64,000 nucleotides of DNA from Novosphingobium resinovorum (GCF_001742225.1 NZ_CP017075.1:2418001-2482000); one strand, 5' to 3'. Numbered from the stretch's first letter, positions 24,276 to 34,119 are shown. Notes: generated by a model not told the origin, from the letters alone. Numbers and translations are program-made.

Positions 24276-26108
24276 ATGCTGATGAATACCCACGAAGCCC
24301 GCCTCGATGCGCTCCGCAAGGAACTGAAGGCGCGCGGCCTCGATGGCTTCGTGATCCCTATCTCCGACGAGCACATGAGCGAGTACGTCGGCGCCTATGC
24401 CCAGCGGCTGGAATGGCTGACCGGCTTCGGCGGCTCGGCCGGAACCGCCGTTGTGCTGACCAACGCAGGCCGCTCGCCTGCCGCTGCCATGTTCGTGGAC
24501 GGACGCTATACCCTGCAGGTGCGCGATCAGGTCGATGGCAGGCTCTATGCCTACGAAAGCGTGCCTGCGACCAGCGTTCCGGCATGGCTCGCCGAGCATG
24601 CGCCCAAGGGCGCGCGGATCGGCTACGACGCATGGCTTCACGGCTCGAAGTGGGCGCAGGCGGTGGAAGCCACGCTCGCGGCCAAGGGCGGCGCGCTGAT
24701 CGCGGTCGAGGGCAACCCGATCGATGCCGTGTGGCAAGACCAGCCCGCCCCTTCGGCCGCTCCCGCCGTGGTCCACCCGGACACGTTCACCGGCGAGGCG
24801 AGCGAGGCCAAGCGCGCCGCCATTTCCGAATGGCTCGCCGCCAAGAACCTCGACGCGACGGTGATCACCGCACTCGATTCGATCGCCTGGCTGCTCAACA
24901 TCCGCGGCGCTGACGTGGACCGCACCCCCGTCGCGCTGTCCTACGTCATCGCGCGGCAGGACGGCACCGCCGACCTGTTCATCGCCGGGGAAAAGGTGAC
25001 CGACGAAGTCCGCCGCCACCTCGGCAACGCGGTGAATGTGCGCGAGCGCGCCGCCTTCACCCAGGGCCTGCGCGAACTGGCGGGCAAGCGCGTCGCCGTC
25101 GACCCCGAGCGCGCCGTCAGCGCCATCTTCGAGGAACTTCGCGCCGCCGGTGCCACGCTGGTGGAGGAACGCGATCCCACAGTGCTGCCCAAGGCCGTCA
25201 AGAACCCTGTCGAGCAGGCCGGCCACCGCGCCGCGCAAGGTCGCGACGCCGCCGCCGTGACGCGCTTCCTGCACTGGCTCGCGGTCGAGGCGCCCAAGGG
25301 CGAGGTCACCGAACTGTCAGCCGCCGCGAAACTGCAGGACTTGCGCGCCGTCGATCCCAGCCTGCGCGACCTGTCGTTCGACACGATCTCCGGCGCCGGT
25401 CCTAACGGAGCGAGCCCGCACTACCGCGTGTCGGAAGAGACCAGCCTCACGCTGGAGCCCAACTCGGTCTACCTCGTCGATTCGGGTGGGCAGTACCTCG
25501 ACGGTACCACCGACATCACCCGCACCGTCTGGGTCGGGCCTGATGCGCCCTTCGCCGAAGTGAAGGACCGCTTCACCCGCGTGCTCAAGGGCCACATCGC
25601 GCTGGCCCTTGCGGTCTTCCCCAAGGGCACGGCGGGCAGCCAGCTCGACGTGCTGGCGCGCCATGCGCTGTGGCAGGTGGGGCTCGACTATGCCCACGGC
25701 ACCGGCCACGGCGTCGGCAGCTTCCTTGCCGTCCACGAAGGGCCGCAGCGCATCGCCAAGTCCTCGGGCGGGCAGGCGGGCACCGACCAGCCGCTGCTGC
25801 CGGGCATGTTCCTCTCGAACGAGCCGGGCTACTATAAGACCGGCGAATACGGCATCCGCATCGAAAACCTGATCCTCGTCGAAAAGCGCGAGATCGCGGG
25901 CTCGGACGGCGAATACTACGGCTTCGAGACGCTCACCCACGTGCCGATTGAGCGGCGCCTGGTGGACACATCGCTGCTATCTCCAGCCGAAATCGCGTGG
26001 TGGAACGACTATCACGCGCGGGTGCTGGAGATCGTGGCGCCGCAGCTTGAGGGCCCGGATTCGGCGGCCGCTCTGGACTGGCTGCGTGCCCAGTGCGAGC
26101 CGCTCTGA
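24276..26108 (+). CDS. Aminopeptidase P family protein (Xaa-Pro aminopeptidase)
   Basis: The protein of about 610 residues has two creatinase-like N-terminal domains and a C-terminal pita-bread metallopeptidase. The metal ligands are visible as VDSGGQYLDGTTDITRT (two Asp), GTGHGVGSFLAVHEGP (His), NEPGYYKTGEYGIRIEN (two Glu). It removes N-terminal residues before proline, in the cytoplasm. The long form resembles the eukaryotic-type XPNPEP1 rather than short E. coli PepP. Starts at 24276 and 24282 are equally possible. A cupin gene begins 1 bp after the stop. Confidence 0.92.
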   Translation: MLMNTHEARLDALRKELKARGLDGFVIPISDEHMSEYVGAYAQRLEWLTGFGGSAGTAVVLTNAGRSPAAAMFVDGRYTLQVRDQVDGRLYAYESVPATSVPAWLAEHAPKGARIGYDAWLHGSKWAQAVEATLAAKGGALIAVEGNPIDAVWQDQPAPSAAPAVVHPDTFTGEASEAKRAAISEWLAAKNLDATVITALDSIAWLLNIRGADVDRTPVALSYVIARQDGTADLFIAGEKVTDEVRRHLGNAVNVRERAAFTQGLRELAGKRVAVDPERAVSAIFEELRAAGATLVEERDPTVLPKAVKNPVEQAGHRAAQGRDAAAVTRFLHWLAVEAPKGEVTELSAAAKLQDLRAVDPSLRDLSFDTISGAGPNGASPHYRVSEETSLTLEPNSVYLVDSGGQYLDGTTDITRTVWVGPDAPFAEVKDRFTRVLKGHIALALAVFPKGTAGSQLDVLARHALWQVGLDYAHGTGHGVGSFLAVHEGPQRIAKSSGGQAGTDQPLLPGMFLSNEPGYYKTGEYGIRIENLILVEKREIAGSDGEYYGFETLTHVPIERRLVDTSLLSPAEIAWWNDYHARVLEIVAPQLEGPDSAAALDWLRAQCEPL

Positions 26109-26109
26109 G

Positions 26110-26505
26110 ATGACGGCGCGCGACCTTCGCACTTATCCGGTCCACCTCGGCCTTGGTGCGAAGGTCGCGGACCAGCCTGCCTTCACCGGGATGGACTGGT
26201 ACGCAGCCTATGGGGAGCGCACCGCAGCCGATGGGAAGGAGGGCCGCCTCGTCAGCATGTACGATTTCTCGACCAGCTGGGATTCGTGGGAAATGCACCC
26301 GGAGGGCGACGAATTGGTCGTGTGCCTCTCCGGCGAAATGACGCTGATCCAGGAATATCCCGATGGCCGCCTCCATTCCGAGACCTTGCAGGCGGGGCAG
26401 TACATCGTGAACCCGGCGGGCGTGTGGCACACCGCCGACGTCTCGCAACCCGTGAGCGCGCTGTTCGTGACGGCGGGAATGGGCACACAGGGCCGCCCGC
26501 GCTAA
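26110..26505 (+). CDS. Cupin domain protein
   Basis: This 131-residue protein has the cupin motifs: SWEMHPEGDELVVCLSGEM and AGQYIVNPAGVWHTADV, which supply the histidine and glutamate positions of a small metal-binding beta barrel. The substrate is not evident; it could be a dioxygenase, isomerase or storage barrel. Its ATG lies 1 bp past the peptidase stop, so the two are probably translated from one message. Confidence 0.85.
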   Translation: MTARDLRTYPVHLGLGAKVADQPAFTGMDWYAAYGERTAADGKEGRLVSMYDFSTSWDSWEMHPEGDELVVCLSGEMTLIQEYPDGRLHSETLQAGQYIVNPAGVWHTADVSQPVSALFVTAGMGTQGRPR

Positions 26506-26637
26506 ATCCTCCTCCAAGACAAGCGCGGGGAGGGATAGCTTGCAGATGAACGCCCCGCTCTACTTGTGACAATTGACGACAATAAACGCATGTCCCGGCA
26601 CAACTGCGCGACAACCGGCGTTTAGACAGGATCATAG

Positions 26638-26689
26638 AGAGTCGCAGGACAGTTCTTCCCCCTCCCTTCCCTTGCTGTCCTGTGGCTCT
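26638..26689 (+). promoter_or_regulatory. Long leader hairpin with a pyrimidine-only-like loop before the EF-hand gene
   Basis: AGAGTCGCAGGACAG (26638-26652) pairs with CTGTCCTGTGGCTCT (26675-26689) with two non-Watson-Crick positions in 15. The 22-nt loop is almost all C and T and includes CCCCCTCCC, which is complementary to a Shine-Dalgarno sequence. It ends 26 bp before the EF-hand ATG. It may be a 5' UTR control element or a small RNA of the anti-SD-loop type known in alphaproteobacteria. The stem is seen directly; the role is inferred. Confidence 0.5.
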
Positions 26690-26715
26690 CATCCAATTGT
26701 TACGGGACAAGACAC

Positions 26716-27474
26716 ATGACCTCGATGAAGACCCTGCTGCTCGGCCTTTCGGCTGCTGCACTGACGATCGGCGGCGTGGCCTGCGCCCAGGCCCCGGCAA
26801 ACAACGCCCCTGCCGCGCAAAAGCCCCGCATGGAGCGTCCCAGGATGGACGCCGACGGCGACGGCGTGATCACCCGCGCCGAGGCCCAGACCCGAGCGAC
26901 CGAACTCTTCGCGAAGCTCGACGTCAACAAGGACGGCAAGCTCGACAAGGCCGACCGCGAACTGATGCACCAGCAGATGCGCGAGAAAATGTTCGCGAAG
27001 CTCGATACCAACGGCGACGGCTCGATCTCCAAGGCTGAGTTCATGGCCGATCGCGGTCCCGAAGGGCGTGGCCCCGGCGGCCCCGGTCCTGACGGCATGG
27101 ACGGCCCCCCGCCCCCGCCTCCCGCCGGTGAAGACGGCGCTCCTCCCCCGCCCCCTCCCGGCGGCGAGCATGACGGCATGCGCGCCGGAATGCACGGGGG
27201 TATGCACGGCGGCAAGATGGGCCGCGGCGGCCCCGGTCGCTTCGGCGGTCCGCGCGGCGGCAAGATGATGGAGAAGCAGGCCGACGCCAACAACGACGGC
27301 GCCGTCACCCAGGCCGAATTCATTGCCGCTGCCCTCAAGCGCTTCGATGCGCAGGACACCAACCACGACGGCAAGGTGACCAAGGAAGAGCGCGCAGCCG
27401 CCCGCAAGGCGCACATGGACGAGCGCAAGGCCCGCTGGGAGACCAAGAAGGCTGACAAGAAGGCTGCGAACTGA
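26716..27474 (+). CDS. Periplasmic EF-hand calcium-binding protein with polyproline loops
   Basis: The 252-residue protein has a signal peptide (AQA near residue 26) and five EF-hand loops: DADGDGVITRAE, DVNKDGKLDKAD, DTNGDGSISKAE, DANNDGAVTQAE and DTNHDGKVTKEE. Between the third and fourth lies a glycine/methionine/histidine-rich stretch with two runs of six prolines. It probably buffers or senses Ca2+ in the periplasm; the His/Met-rich linker could also bind other metals. A response regulator and histidine kinase follow directly, so it may be the sensor partner or target of that system. A long hairpin precedes the start. Confidence 0.9.
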   Translation: MTSMKTLLLGLSAAALTIGGVACAQAPANNAPAAQKPRMERPRMDADGDGVITRAEAQTRATELFAKLDVNKDGKLDKADRELMHQQMREKMFAKLDTNGDGSISKAEFMADRGPEGRGPGGPGPDGMDGPPPPPPAGEDGAPPPPPPGGEHDGMRAGMHGGMHGGKMGRGGPGRFGGPRGGKMMEKQADANNDGAVTQAEFIAAALKRFDAQDTNHDGKVTKEERAAARKAHMDERKARWETKKADKKAAN

Positions 27475-27494
27475 CAGGAAGGCGCGGTAACGCC

Positions 27495-28250
27495 ATGGAT
27501 TTAGAGATGAACGATACCGCGCCTGCTCCTTCTCCGGCCAAGCTGCTGCTCGTCGACGACGAGGCTTCCCTTCGCGAACCCCTGGGCGACTACCTGTCGC
27601 GGCAGGGGTTCGCCGTCGTCCAGGCGTCGAGCGCGGCCGAGGCCCGCTCGCGCCTGCGGGACGCCAAATTCGACCTCGTCCTGCTGGACATCATGATGCC
27701 CGGCGAGGACGGCCTGTCGCTCTGCCGCCATCTGGTCGAGGCGCAGGACGTGCCGGTGATCTTCCTCACCGCGCGCGGCGAGGCGACCGACCGCATCGTC
27801 GGGCTGGAGATCGGCGCCGACGACTACGTCGTGAAGCCCTTCGAGCCGCGCGAACTGGTCGCCCGCGTGCGCAGCGTCCTGCGCCGCGCCAACCGCGCCG
27901 CGCCCGCGCCGGTCGAGAACGAGGCCTTCGAGTTCGAGGGCTGGCGGCTCGATCCGCTCAAGCGCCGCCTGATCGATGCCGAAGGCGCGGTCGTCGCCAT
28001 TTCCTCGGTGGAATACCGGCTGCTGATGGCCTTCCTCGAACACCCCCGGCAAGTGCTCAACCGCGACCGCCTGCTCGACATGGTGCAGGGCCGCGAGGCG
28101 CACCTGTTCGACCGCGCGGTGGACAACCAGGTCAGCCGCCTGCGCCGCAAGATCGAGCAGGACAGCCGCAACGCCCAGCTTATCCAGACGGTCTGGGGCG
28201 GCGGCTACATGCTGGCGGCGGACGTGCGCCGCGTACCGATAGAGGACTGA
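27495..28250 (+). CDS. OmpR/PhoB-type response regulator
   Basis: The 251-residue protein has a receiver domain with acidic residues in VDDEASLR, phospho-acceptor Asp about 65 in LLDIMMPGEDG, Thr in FLTARG and Lys in YVVKPFEPREL. A winged-helix DNA-binding domain follows (about 145-245) with VDNQVSRLRRKIE and the closing WGGGYML. It is the partner of the histidine kinase whose ATG overlaps its stop (TGATG). It begins 20 bp after the EF-hand gene. A second in-frame ATG at 27507 is possible. Confidence 0.95.
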   Translation: MDLEMNDTAPAPSPAKLLLVDDEASLREPLGDYLSRQGFAVVQASSAAEARSRLRDAKFDLVLLDIMMPGEDGLSLCRHLVEAQDVPVIFLTARGEATDRIVGLEIGADDYVVKPFEPRELVARVRSVLRRANRAAPAPVENEAFEFEGWRLDPLKRRLIDAEGAVVAISSVEYRLLMAFLEHPRQVLNRDRLLDMVQGREAHLFDRAVDNQVSRLRRKIEQDSRNAQLIQTVWGGGYMLAADVRRVPIED

Positions 28251-29701
28251 TGCGCCTTGCGATCCCTTCCGTGATCAGGCCCCGCAGCCTGATGGGCCAG
28301 ATGCTGCTCGCGGTGGCGGCGGCGCTGCTGCTGGTGCAGGGCATCGGCGCCCTGCTCGTCTACCGCGCCCAGCGCGAGGGCTACGAGGCCGGCATGAGCA
28401 ATGCCGTCGCCTTCAAGCTCATTGCCGAGACGCGCGGACGCGGTGCCCTTGGACGGATGCTGCGCGGCAACGATCGGGACCGGGATCGCGCGCCTTTCGG
28501 TGGGCCGCCCCTGCGCGGCTTCCCGCTGGAACTCAGCGAGGGCTCCCCGCTGCGCACCGGCGAAAAGCGTGACGCCGACATGGAAGAGCGGCTGCAGCAC
28601 ACGCTGGCCGAACAGGACTTTCCCGCTTCGCAGATCGTGGTCGTCCACCGCACCGTCGGCCGGGATGCGTTCGCCCGCACTCATACCTACAAACGCGCCG
28701 CGCATGGTCGGCTCGAAGGGCCGGAAGTCAGCGAGATGATGGACGATCACTTGCTGGTGGTCGGCGTCAAGCAGCCAGGCAAGACCAGCTGGATGGTCGC
28801 CCGCGTGCGCAGCCCGCGCGCCTTCAACGTCATGATCCGCCCGCTGATCGTGCAGACCGTGATCATCTACCTCGTGCTCGTCGGCGCCGTCGCGCTCATC
28901 CTGCGGCGTATCACCAGGCCGCTGGCCGCGCTCACCCGCCGGGTCGAGCAATTCGCCGTCAGCCCCGGCTCGGCCGGCCAGCTCGATCCCAGCGGGCCGG
29001 ACGACATGCAGCGCCTGATCGTCGCGCACAACGCGATGGAAGCGCGCATCGTCGCCATGCTGGATGAGAAGGACGTGATGCTGGGCGCCATCGGCCACGA
29101 CCTCAAGACCCCGCTCGCGGCCCTGCGCGTCCGCATCGAATCGGTCGAGGACGATACCGAGCGCGGCCGCATGGCCGCGACGATCGAGGACATCGTGCGC
29201 ACCCTCGACGACATCCTCTCGCTCGCCCGCGTCGGCCGCCCAAGCGACCCGCGCGAGCGTACCGAACTTTCCGCGCTCGTGGCCTCGGTCGTCGAGGAAT
29301 ACGAGGACATGGGTGAGCCGGTCGATCTCGGCGACACCCAGCGCACCGTCCTCGAACTGCGCTCGACCTGGCTGCGGCGCGCCTTGCGCAATCTCATCGA
29401 CAACGCGCTGCGCTACGGCGGCGGTGCCAGGGTGGGGCTGGAGAAGGACGGAGACCATGCGGTGATCCGCATCGAGGACGACGGCCCCGGCATCCCCGAC
29501 GACGAGATCGAGGCGATGACCAATCCTTTCGTGCGGGGCGACCCTTCGCGCAACAAGGCGACCGGCGGGGCGGGCCTCGGTCTGGCTCTGGCGCGGGCCA
29601 TCGCCGACCAGCACGGCGGCGCTCTGGTGCTGGCAAACCGGCTTTCGCCCACCGGCGAGGTCGAAGGACTGACGGTGAGACTGGAGCTGCCGCTGAGCTG
29701 A
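28250..29701 (+). CDS. Sensor histidine kinase (EnvZ/RstB-like)
   Basis: The 483-residue kinase has a membrane helix at about 15-38, a periplasmic sensor domain of about 165 residues with a charged stretch (RGNDRDRDRAPF) and a second helix at about 205-225. A HAMP linker (RRITRPLAALTRRV), H-box AIGHDLKTPL with His about 283, N-box NLIDNALRYGG and G boxes DDGPGIP and GAGLGLALA follow. The signal is unknown; the EF-hand neighbour makes Ca2+ or another divalent cation a testable guess. It overlaps the regulator by the shared TGATG. Confidence 0.95.
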   Translation: MRLAIPSVIRPRSLMGQMLLAVAAALLLVQGIGALLVYRAQREGYEAGMSNAVAFKLIAETRGRGALGRMLRGNDRDRDRAPFGGPPLRGFPLELSEGSPLRTGEKRDADMEERLQHTLAEQDFPASQIVVVHRTVGRDAFARTHTYKRAAHGRLEGPEVSEMMDDHLLVVGVKQPGKTSWMVARVRSPRAFNVMIRPLIVQTVIIYLVLVGAVALILRRITRPLAALTRRVEQFAVSPGSAGQLDPSGPDDMQRLIVAHNAMEARIVAMLDEKDVMLGAIGHDLKTPLAALRVRIESVEDDTERGRMAATIEDIVRTLDDILSLARVGRPSDPRERTELSALVASVVEEYEDMGEPVDLGDTQRTVLELRSTWLRRALRNLIDNALRYGGGARVGLEKDGDHAVIRIEDDGPGIPDDEIEAMTNPFVRGDPSRNKATGGAGLGLALARAIADQHGGALVLANRLSPTGEVEGLTVRLELPLS

Positions 29702-29727
29702 GTGCCTCCCCGGCTCGGGCAGGAACC

Positions 29728-32328
29728 TTACCGCAACGTCGCGAATTCCGCGTCGATCTGGGCCCCCATCATGTCGTCGAGCAGCCCGCAGTTGCGCACC
29801 CGCTCGACCGCGCGGTCCAGTTCGAGCGCCCCCGGCGTCGCCGCGAACGCCGCCTTGAAATCCCGCGCGATCCGGTCCGCCCAGGCCACCGAGCAGAACC
29901 GTCCGAGCATCTGCGGCAGGCGCGTCGAAACCGCCTGCCCGTCCGCCCCGCCGAGCAAGGCCCCGACGTGGGACAGCGCCCAGGCGTAGCCATATTCGCG
30001 GCTGGCACTGCGCGCCATGATACCGTCGAGCAGATCGCGCCGCTCGCTCTCGCGCAGGCGCGGATCGTCGAGCGAAAGCAGCCACGCCGCCATCGCCGGA
30101 AAGCCCGTGCGCGCCGCCGCGCCAAGCGCTGCCGGGCGAAATACCGGGTCCTCCGAAGCCAGCGCCTTGTCCACCAGCGTGCGCACCGCCGCTCCATCGC
30201 GGTCGTAAAGGTACAGATCGAACGCATGGTCGAACCACGCGGGGTCAAGCGCAGCCCCATCACCCGCCAGGTAAGCCACAGCAGCCGCGCCCAGCTGCTT
30301 TCGCAGCTGCCGCCCGGCGCTGGTGCCGACGAGCGCATTGACCACCTGCACCCGCCGCTGCGCGCGTGCTGCTCCCTCATGCGCATAAACGCCGGCGCGC
30401 GGGTCGAAGCCATACTCCTTCAGAAGCGGCCCGTAGAGCTTCTCGCGCAGGAGCCGGAACCCCCGCCGTCCCGGTGCGCCGACGATGTTCTCGCGCACCA
30501 GCTTCGCCAGCGCCTTGTCGGCGGCGTCGGCGGCATGAGGATCGGGGTGCCGGATGAGCCTGCGCTCCAGCCGCGCCATCTCGCCGATGGTGCCGCGCCC
30601 CGCGCGGATCGAAGCCCAGAGCGAATCGACCAGCGCCAGTGCCTCGCCGCCCGGCAGGCGGTCGGCCCCGGCGATCAGTTCCTGCCAGTGGCCGGCGGTC
30701 AGCTCGAAGCGGTAGTAGCCGGTGCCGCCCGCGTTGGGGAACACCGGCCCCTCTCCGGGCAGCATGAAGCTCTGCGTGTGCTGGTCCATGATGAAGCAGC
30801 GGCGCGCTTCTCCCCCTTTGCCATCCCGGCGTCGCAGGCACAGCGGGATCGTCCAGCGCGTTTCGGGCGGCGCGACGCCCGCCGTGGTGTAGCGCAACTG
30901 CGTGACCATGACCCGGTCCCCGTCGCGCCGCATGGCAAGGAGCGGCACGCCCTGCTGCTCGACGAAGCTGCGCATCGCCGGCACCAGCTTGGGATTGCCC
31001 GCGACTTCGGCGAGCGCGGCGAAGAAGTCCTCGCTGGTGGCGGTGCCCCCCGCATGCGCGGCGATATACCGGCGCACACCCTCGCGGAACCGCTCGTCGC
31101 CCAGCCATGCCGCGACCATGCCAACGACGTGGCCGCCCTTGCCGTACGTGATCGCATCGAAGGCGGTTTCGATCCGGCGGCTGTCGTCGATGGACTGGTG
31201 CACCGGCCGACCGACGAGGAGTGCGTCGGTTTCCATCGCCTCGAATCCGGTGCCCAGCGCATCTCGGGCGATGCCGAGGTCCGGGCGCCAGGCGTCACCG
31301 ATGCGGTAGCCGATCCAGTTGGCGAAGCTCTCGTTCAGCCACAAGTCGTCCCACCATGCCGGAGTGACGAGATCGCCGAACCACTGATGGCCGAGTTCGT
31401 GCGCCACGATCGTGCCGAAGGCGCGCTGGCGGGTGACCGGCGCCCCGGCATCCACCACCAGCAGGTCGTCGCGATAGAGCGCCGCGCCCGCGTTCTCCAT
31501 GGCGCCGGGCAGGACCGGCGTGGTGATCTGGTCCAGCTTGGGGAAGGGAAAGGGCGTGCCAAAATAATCCTCCAGCAGCCCGGTGATGCGGCGCGTACCG
31601 TCAAGCGCGAAAGCCAGCCTGTCGGCGTTCTGGCGGGTCGAGACGATGCGCAGGGGCAAAGACTTCGCCTCCCCCGCCAGCGAAGCGAAAGGGCCGACCA
31701 TCATCGCGGCGAGGTATGTCGGCAGCGGTGCGGTGGGCGCGAAGCGGTGCACCTCCAGCCCGTTCTCGATGACCGGCGGCCCGGCTTCGGGCGCATTGCC
31801 GATCGCGGTCAGGCCCTTGGGCGTGCGCAGGGTGAGGGTGAAGGGCGTCTTGAAGCCGGGCTGGTCGAAGCCGGGGAACGCGGCGCGGGCATCGATCGCC
31901 TCGAAATGGGACCAGACATGCCATGCGCCTTCGACCTGCTCGCGGAAAAGTCCGGCCGGTCCGTCGGCAAAGGGGGCGCCGTAATCGAAGGCCAGCGTGA
32001 CCGGCCCGGCGGGCAGGTCTTCCGGGAATGCGATTCGCGCGACGCCGATGGGGTCGATCTGCTGCCAGCGCCCGGCAATCGACCGGCCCTCTGCCCGCGC
32101 AATGACGCGCGACACGTCGAGCCCGCGCCCGTGCAGCACGATGGAAGAGGCGGGCGCGGCGAGCATGACGTCGATCTCGACATGCCCGGAAAAGCGCGGG
32201 CGAGACGGATCGATGGTGAGGTCCAGCCGGTAGGCCGCAGGTTTGGCGGTGTCGTCGAGCCGCCCGAGCGGGACCGATTGCGCCTGTGCGGCTACGGTCA
32301 TGCTGCCGAACAGAAGGGCAAGCAGCAT
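29728..32328 (-). CDS. M1 family metallopeptidase (aminopeptidase N-like)
   Basis: The protein of about 866 residues is exported (signal peptide ending near AQA). The exopeptidase motif PGAMENAG and the zinc site HELGHQW with a later Glu in NESFAN (about residues 305-330) mark it as a gluzincin aminopeptidase releasing N-terminal residues in the periplasm. The C-terminal half is helical, as in ERAP/PepN proteins. The open frame continues upstream to 32460, but that part is translated repeat B; the signal peptide starts at ATG 32328. It converges with the kinase gene. Confidence 0.92.
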   Translation of the reverse strand: MLLALLFGSMTVAAQAQSVPLGRLDDTAKPAAYRLDLTIDPSRPRFSGHVEIDVMLAAPASSIVLHGRGLDVSRVIARAEGRSIAGRWQQIDPIGVARIAFPEDLPAGPVTLAFDYGAPFADGPAGLFREQVEGAWHVWSHFEAIDARAAFPGFDQPGFKTPFTLTLRTPKGLTAIGNAPEAGPPVIENGLEVHRFAPTAPLPTYLAAMMVGPFASLAGEAKSLPLRIVSTRQNADRLAFALDGTRRITGLLEDYFGTPFPFPKLDQITTPVLPGAMENAGAALYRDDLLVVDAGAPVTRQRAFGTIVAHELGHQWFGDLVTPAWWDDLWLNESFANWIGYRIGDAWRPDLGIARDALGTGFEAMETDALLVGRPVHQSIDDSRRIETAFDAITYGKGGHVVGMVAAWLGDERFREGVRRYIAAHAGGTATSEDFFAALAEVAGNPKLVPAMRSFVEQQGVPLLAMRRDGDRVMVTQLRYTTAGVAPPETRWTIPLCLRRRDGKGGEARRCFIMDQHTQSFMLPGEGPVFPNAGGTGYYRFELTAGHWQELIAGADRLPGGEALALVDSLWASIRAGRGTIGEMARLERRLIRHPDPHAADAADKALAKLVRENIVGAPGRRGFRLLREKLYGPLLKEYGFDPRAGVYAHEGAARAQRRVQVVNALVGTSAGRQLRKQLGAAAVAYLAGDGAALDPAWFDHAFDLYLYDRDGAAVRTLVDKALASEDPVFRPAALGAAARTGFPAMAAWLLSLDDPRLRESERRDLLDGIMARSASREYGYAWALSHVGALLGGADGQAVSTRLPQMLGRFCSVAWADRIARDFKAAFAATPGALELDRAVERVRNCGLLDDMMGAQIDAEFATLR

Positions 32329-32335
32329 CACGATA

Positions 32336-32450
32336 CGTCGTCCCGGACTTGATCCGGGACCGCTGGCCGTGACCCGGCCGCCGGCCAGCGCGTGCAACGC
32401 GCTTCTGCCCAAGGATCGCCACCTGTCCCGGATCAAGTCCGGGACGACGA
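32336..32450. repeat. Intergenic palindromic repeat, family B (copy 3)
   Basis: CGTCGTCCCGGACTTGATCC and its inverse GGATCAAGTCCGGGACGACG are perfect arms separated by about 75 bp. The element lies between the HerA-like ATPase stop and the M1 peptidase start, both on the minus strand. Confidence 0.92.
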
Positions 32451-32459
32451 GCCTTCGCA

Positions 32460-34058
32460 CTATCGCATCAATCCGCCGATGAGATTGCGCGCGAACCTGC
32501 CAAGTCCGGGGAAGCCGATCGCCTTGCCCAGCGCATCACCCACCGTCCCGGCGGCGGCGCTGGCGGCCGAGGCCTTGGGGCTGGCGCGGCTCTTCTTGCC
32601 CTGCATCGTCTGCGCGAGGATCGACCCGGCGCTGGCGGCCGCAGCCCCGGCGGCGGCCTTGGCGACCTTGCCGCCGATGCCGTCCCACAGGCCGGGGCTC
32701 CTGCGCTCCTGCTTGGCGACCTCGTCGCGGCCTTTCTCCTCCACCTCCTGCGCAGTGGCGGCGGCGTCGGCGGCCTTGGCGGCGAGCACTTCCTCCGCGC
32801 TCTCGCGGTCGACGCGGGTGTCGTATTTGCCCTCGAAGGGGCTGATCGACTGGACGATCGCACGCTCCTTGTCGGTGATCGGCCCCAGCCTCGAGCGCGG
32901 CGGCGCCACCAGCGTGCGCTGTACCACCGAAGGCGCGCCGTCGTCGCCCAGCGTGGAGACCAGCGCCTCGCCCACCTTCAACTCGGTGATCGCCGCCTCG
33001 ACGTCGAGCTGCGGGTTGATGCGGAAGGTATCGGCGGCCGCCTTGATCGCGCGCTTGTCACGCGGGGTGAAGGCGCGCAGCGCATGCTGGACGCGGTTGC
33101 CGAGCTGCCCGGCGATCTCCTCGGGAATGTCGATCGGGTTCTGCGTCACGAAGTAGACGCCCACGCCCTTGGAACGGACGAGGCGAACGACCTGCTCGAC
33201 CTTGTCCTGCAGCGCCTTGGGCGCATCGTCGAACAGCAGGTGCGCCTCGTCGAAGAAGAACACCAGCTTGGGCTTTTCCGGATCGCCGACTTCGGGCAGC
33301 ACCTCAAACAGTTCGGACAGCAGCCAGAGCAGGAACGTGGCGTAGAGCTTCGGGCTGCGCATCAGCTTGTCGGCGGCAAGGACGTTGATGTAGCCGCGCC
33401 CCTGATCGTCGCACTTGATGAAATCGGCGATCTCCAGCGCGGGCTCACCGAAGAACTGCGCCGCCCCCTGGCTGTCGAGCGCGAGGAGCTGGCGCTGGAT
33501 GGTGCCGACGCTCGCCTTGGACACGTTGCCGTACTTGACGCCCAGATCGGCGGCGTTCTGCCCCACATACGTCAGCATCGCCTGCAGGTCTTCGAGGTCC
33601 AGCAGCAGCAGGCCCTGTTCGTCGGCATAGCGAAAGACGATGTTGAGCACGCCCTCCTGCGTCTCGTTGAGGTCCATCAGCCGGGACAGCAGCAGCGGTC
33701 CCATCTCGGAGATCGTAGTGCGCACCGGATGGCCCTGCTCGCCGTAGATATCCCAGAAGACCGCGGGGTTGTCGGCGTAGGCATAGTCGGCGATGCCGAT
33801 CTCCTTCGCCCGCGATTCCAGGATGGCGGCGTTCTTGAACTGCGGGCTCCCGGCCATGCACACGCCCGAGAGGTCGCCCTTCACGTCGGCCATGAACACC
33901 GGCACCCCGGCAGCGGAGAATTGCTCGGCAATGGTCTGCAGGGTCACCGTCTTGCCGGTGCCGGTCGCGCCCGCGATCAGGCCATGGCGGTTGGCGCGGC
34001 CAAGGCGCAGCACCTGCCGCTCTCCATCGCCGCCTAGTCCGAGGAAAATCTCGTTCAT
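32460..34058 (-). CDS. HerA-like ATPase, DUF853 family
   Basis: The 532-residue protein has Walker [14 protein letters not shown] (about residues 30-37), Walker [13 protein letters not shown] and the arginine-containing [14 protein letters not shown]. This is the DUF853/HerA-helicase C-terminal family of RecA-fold ATPases. A low-complexity alanine/serine/lysine tail (about 420-510) ends in a glycine-rich patch. The function is poorly known; relatives pump DNA or act on membranes. The nuclease partner NurA of archaeal HerA is absent. ATG 34058 follows GGAGACGACGGG. Confidence 0.88.
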   Translation of the reverse strand: MNEIFLGLGGDGERQVLRLGRANRHGLIAGATGTGKTVTLQTIAEQFSAAGVPVFMADVKGDLSGVCMAGSPQFKNAAILESRAKEIGIADYAYADNPAVFWDIYGEQGHPVRTTISEMGPLLLSRLMDLNETQEGVLNIVFRYADEQGLLLLDLEDLQAMLTYVGQNAADLGVKYGNVSKASVGTIQRQLLALDSQGAAQFFGEPALEIADFIKCDDQGRGYINVLAADKLMRSPKLYATFLLWLLSELFEVLPEVGDPEKPKLVFFFDEAHLLFDDAPKALQDKVEQVVRLVRSKGVGVYFVTQNPIDIPEEIAGQLGNRVQHALRAFTPRDKRAIKAAADTFRINPQLDVEAAITELKVGEALVSTLGDDGAPSVVQRTLVAPPRSRLGPITDKERAIVQSISPFEGKYDTRVDRESAEEVLAAKAADAAATAQEVEEKGRDEVAKQERRSPGLWDGIGGKVAKAAAGAAAASAGSILAQTMQGKKSRASPKASAASAAAGTVGDALGKAIGFPGLGRFARNLIGGLMR

Positions 34059-34119
34059 CCCGTCGTCTCCAAGCCCTGTCGCACCATGGGTGTAGCGTGG
34101 CAATCGGTGCTGCGGAAGG

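Noticed and set aside
32329..32460. N-terminal extension of the M1 peptidase
   Set aside because: These 44 codons are translated family B repeat, in front of a good signal peptide starting at 32328.
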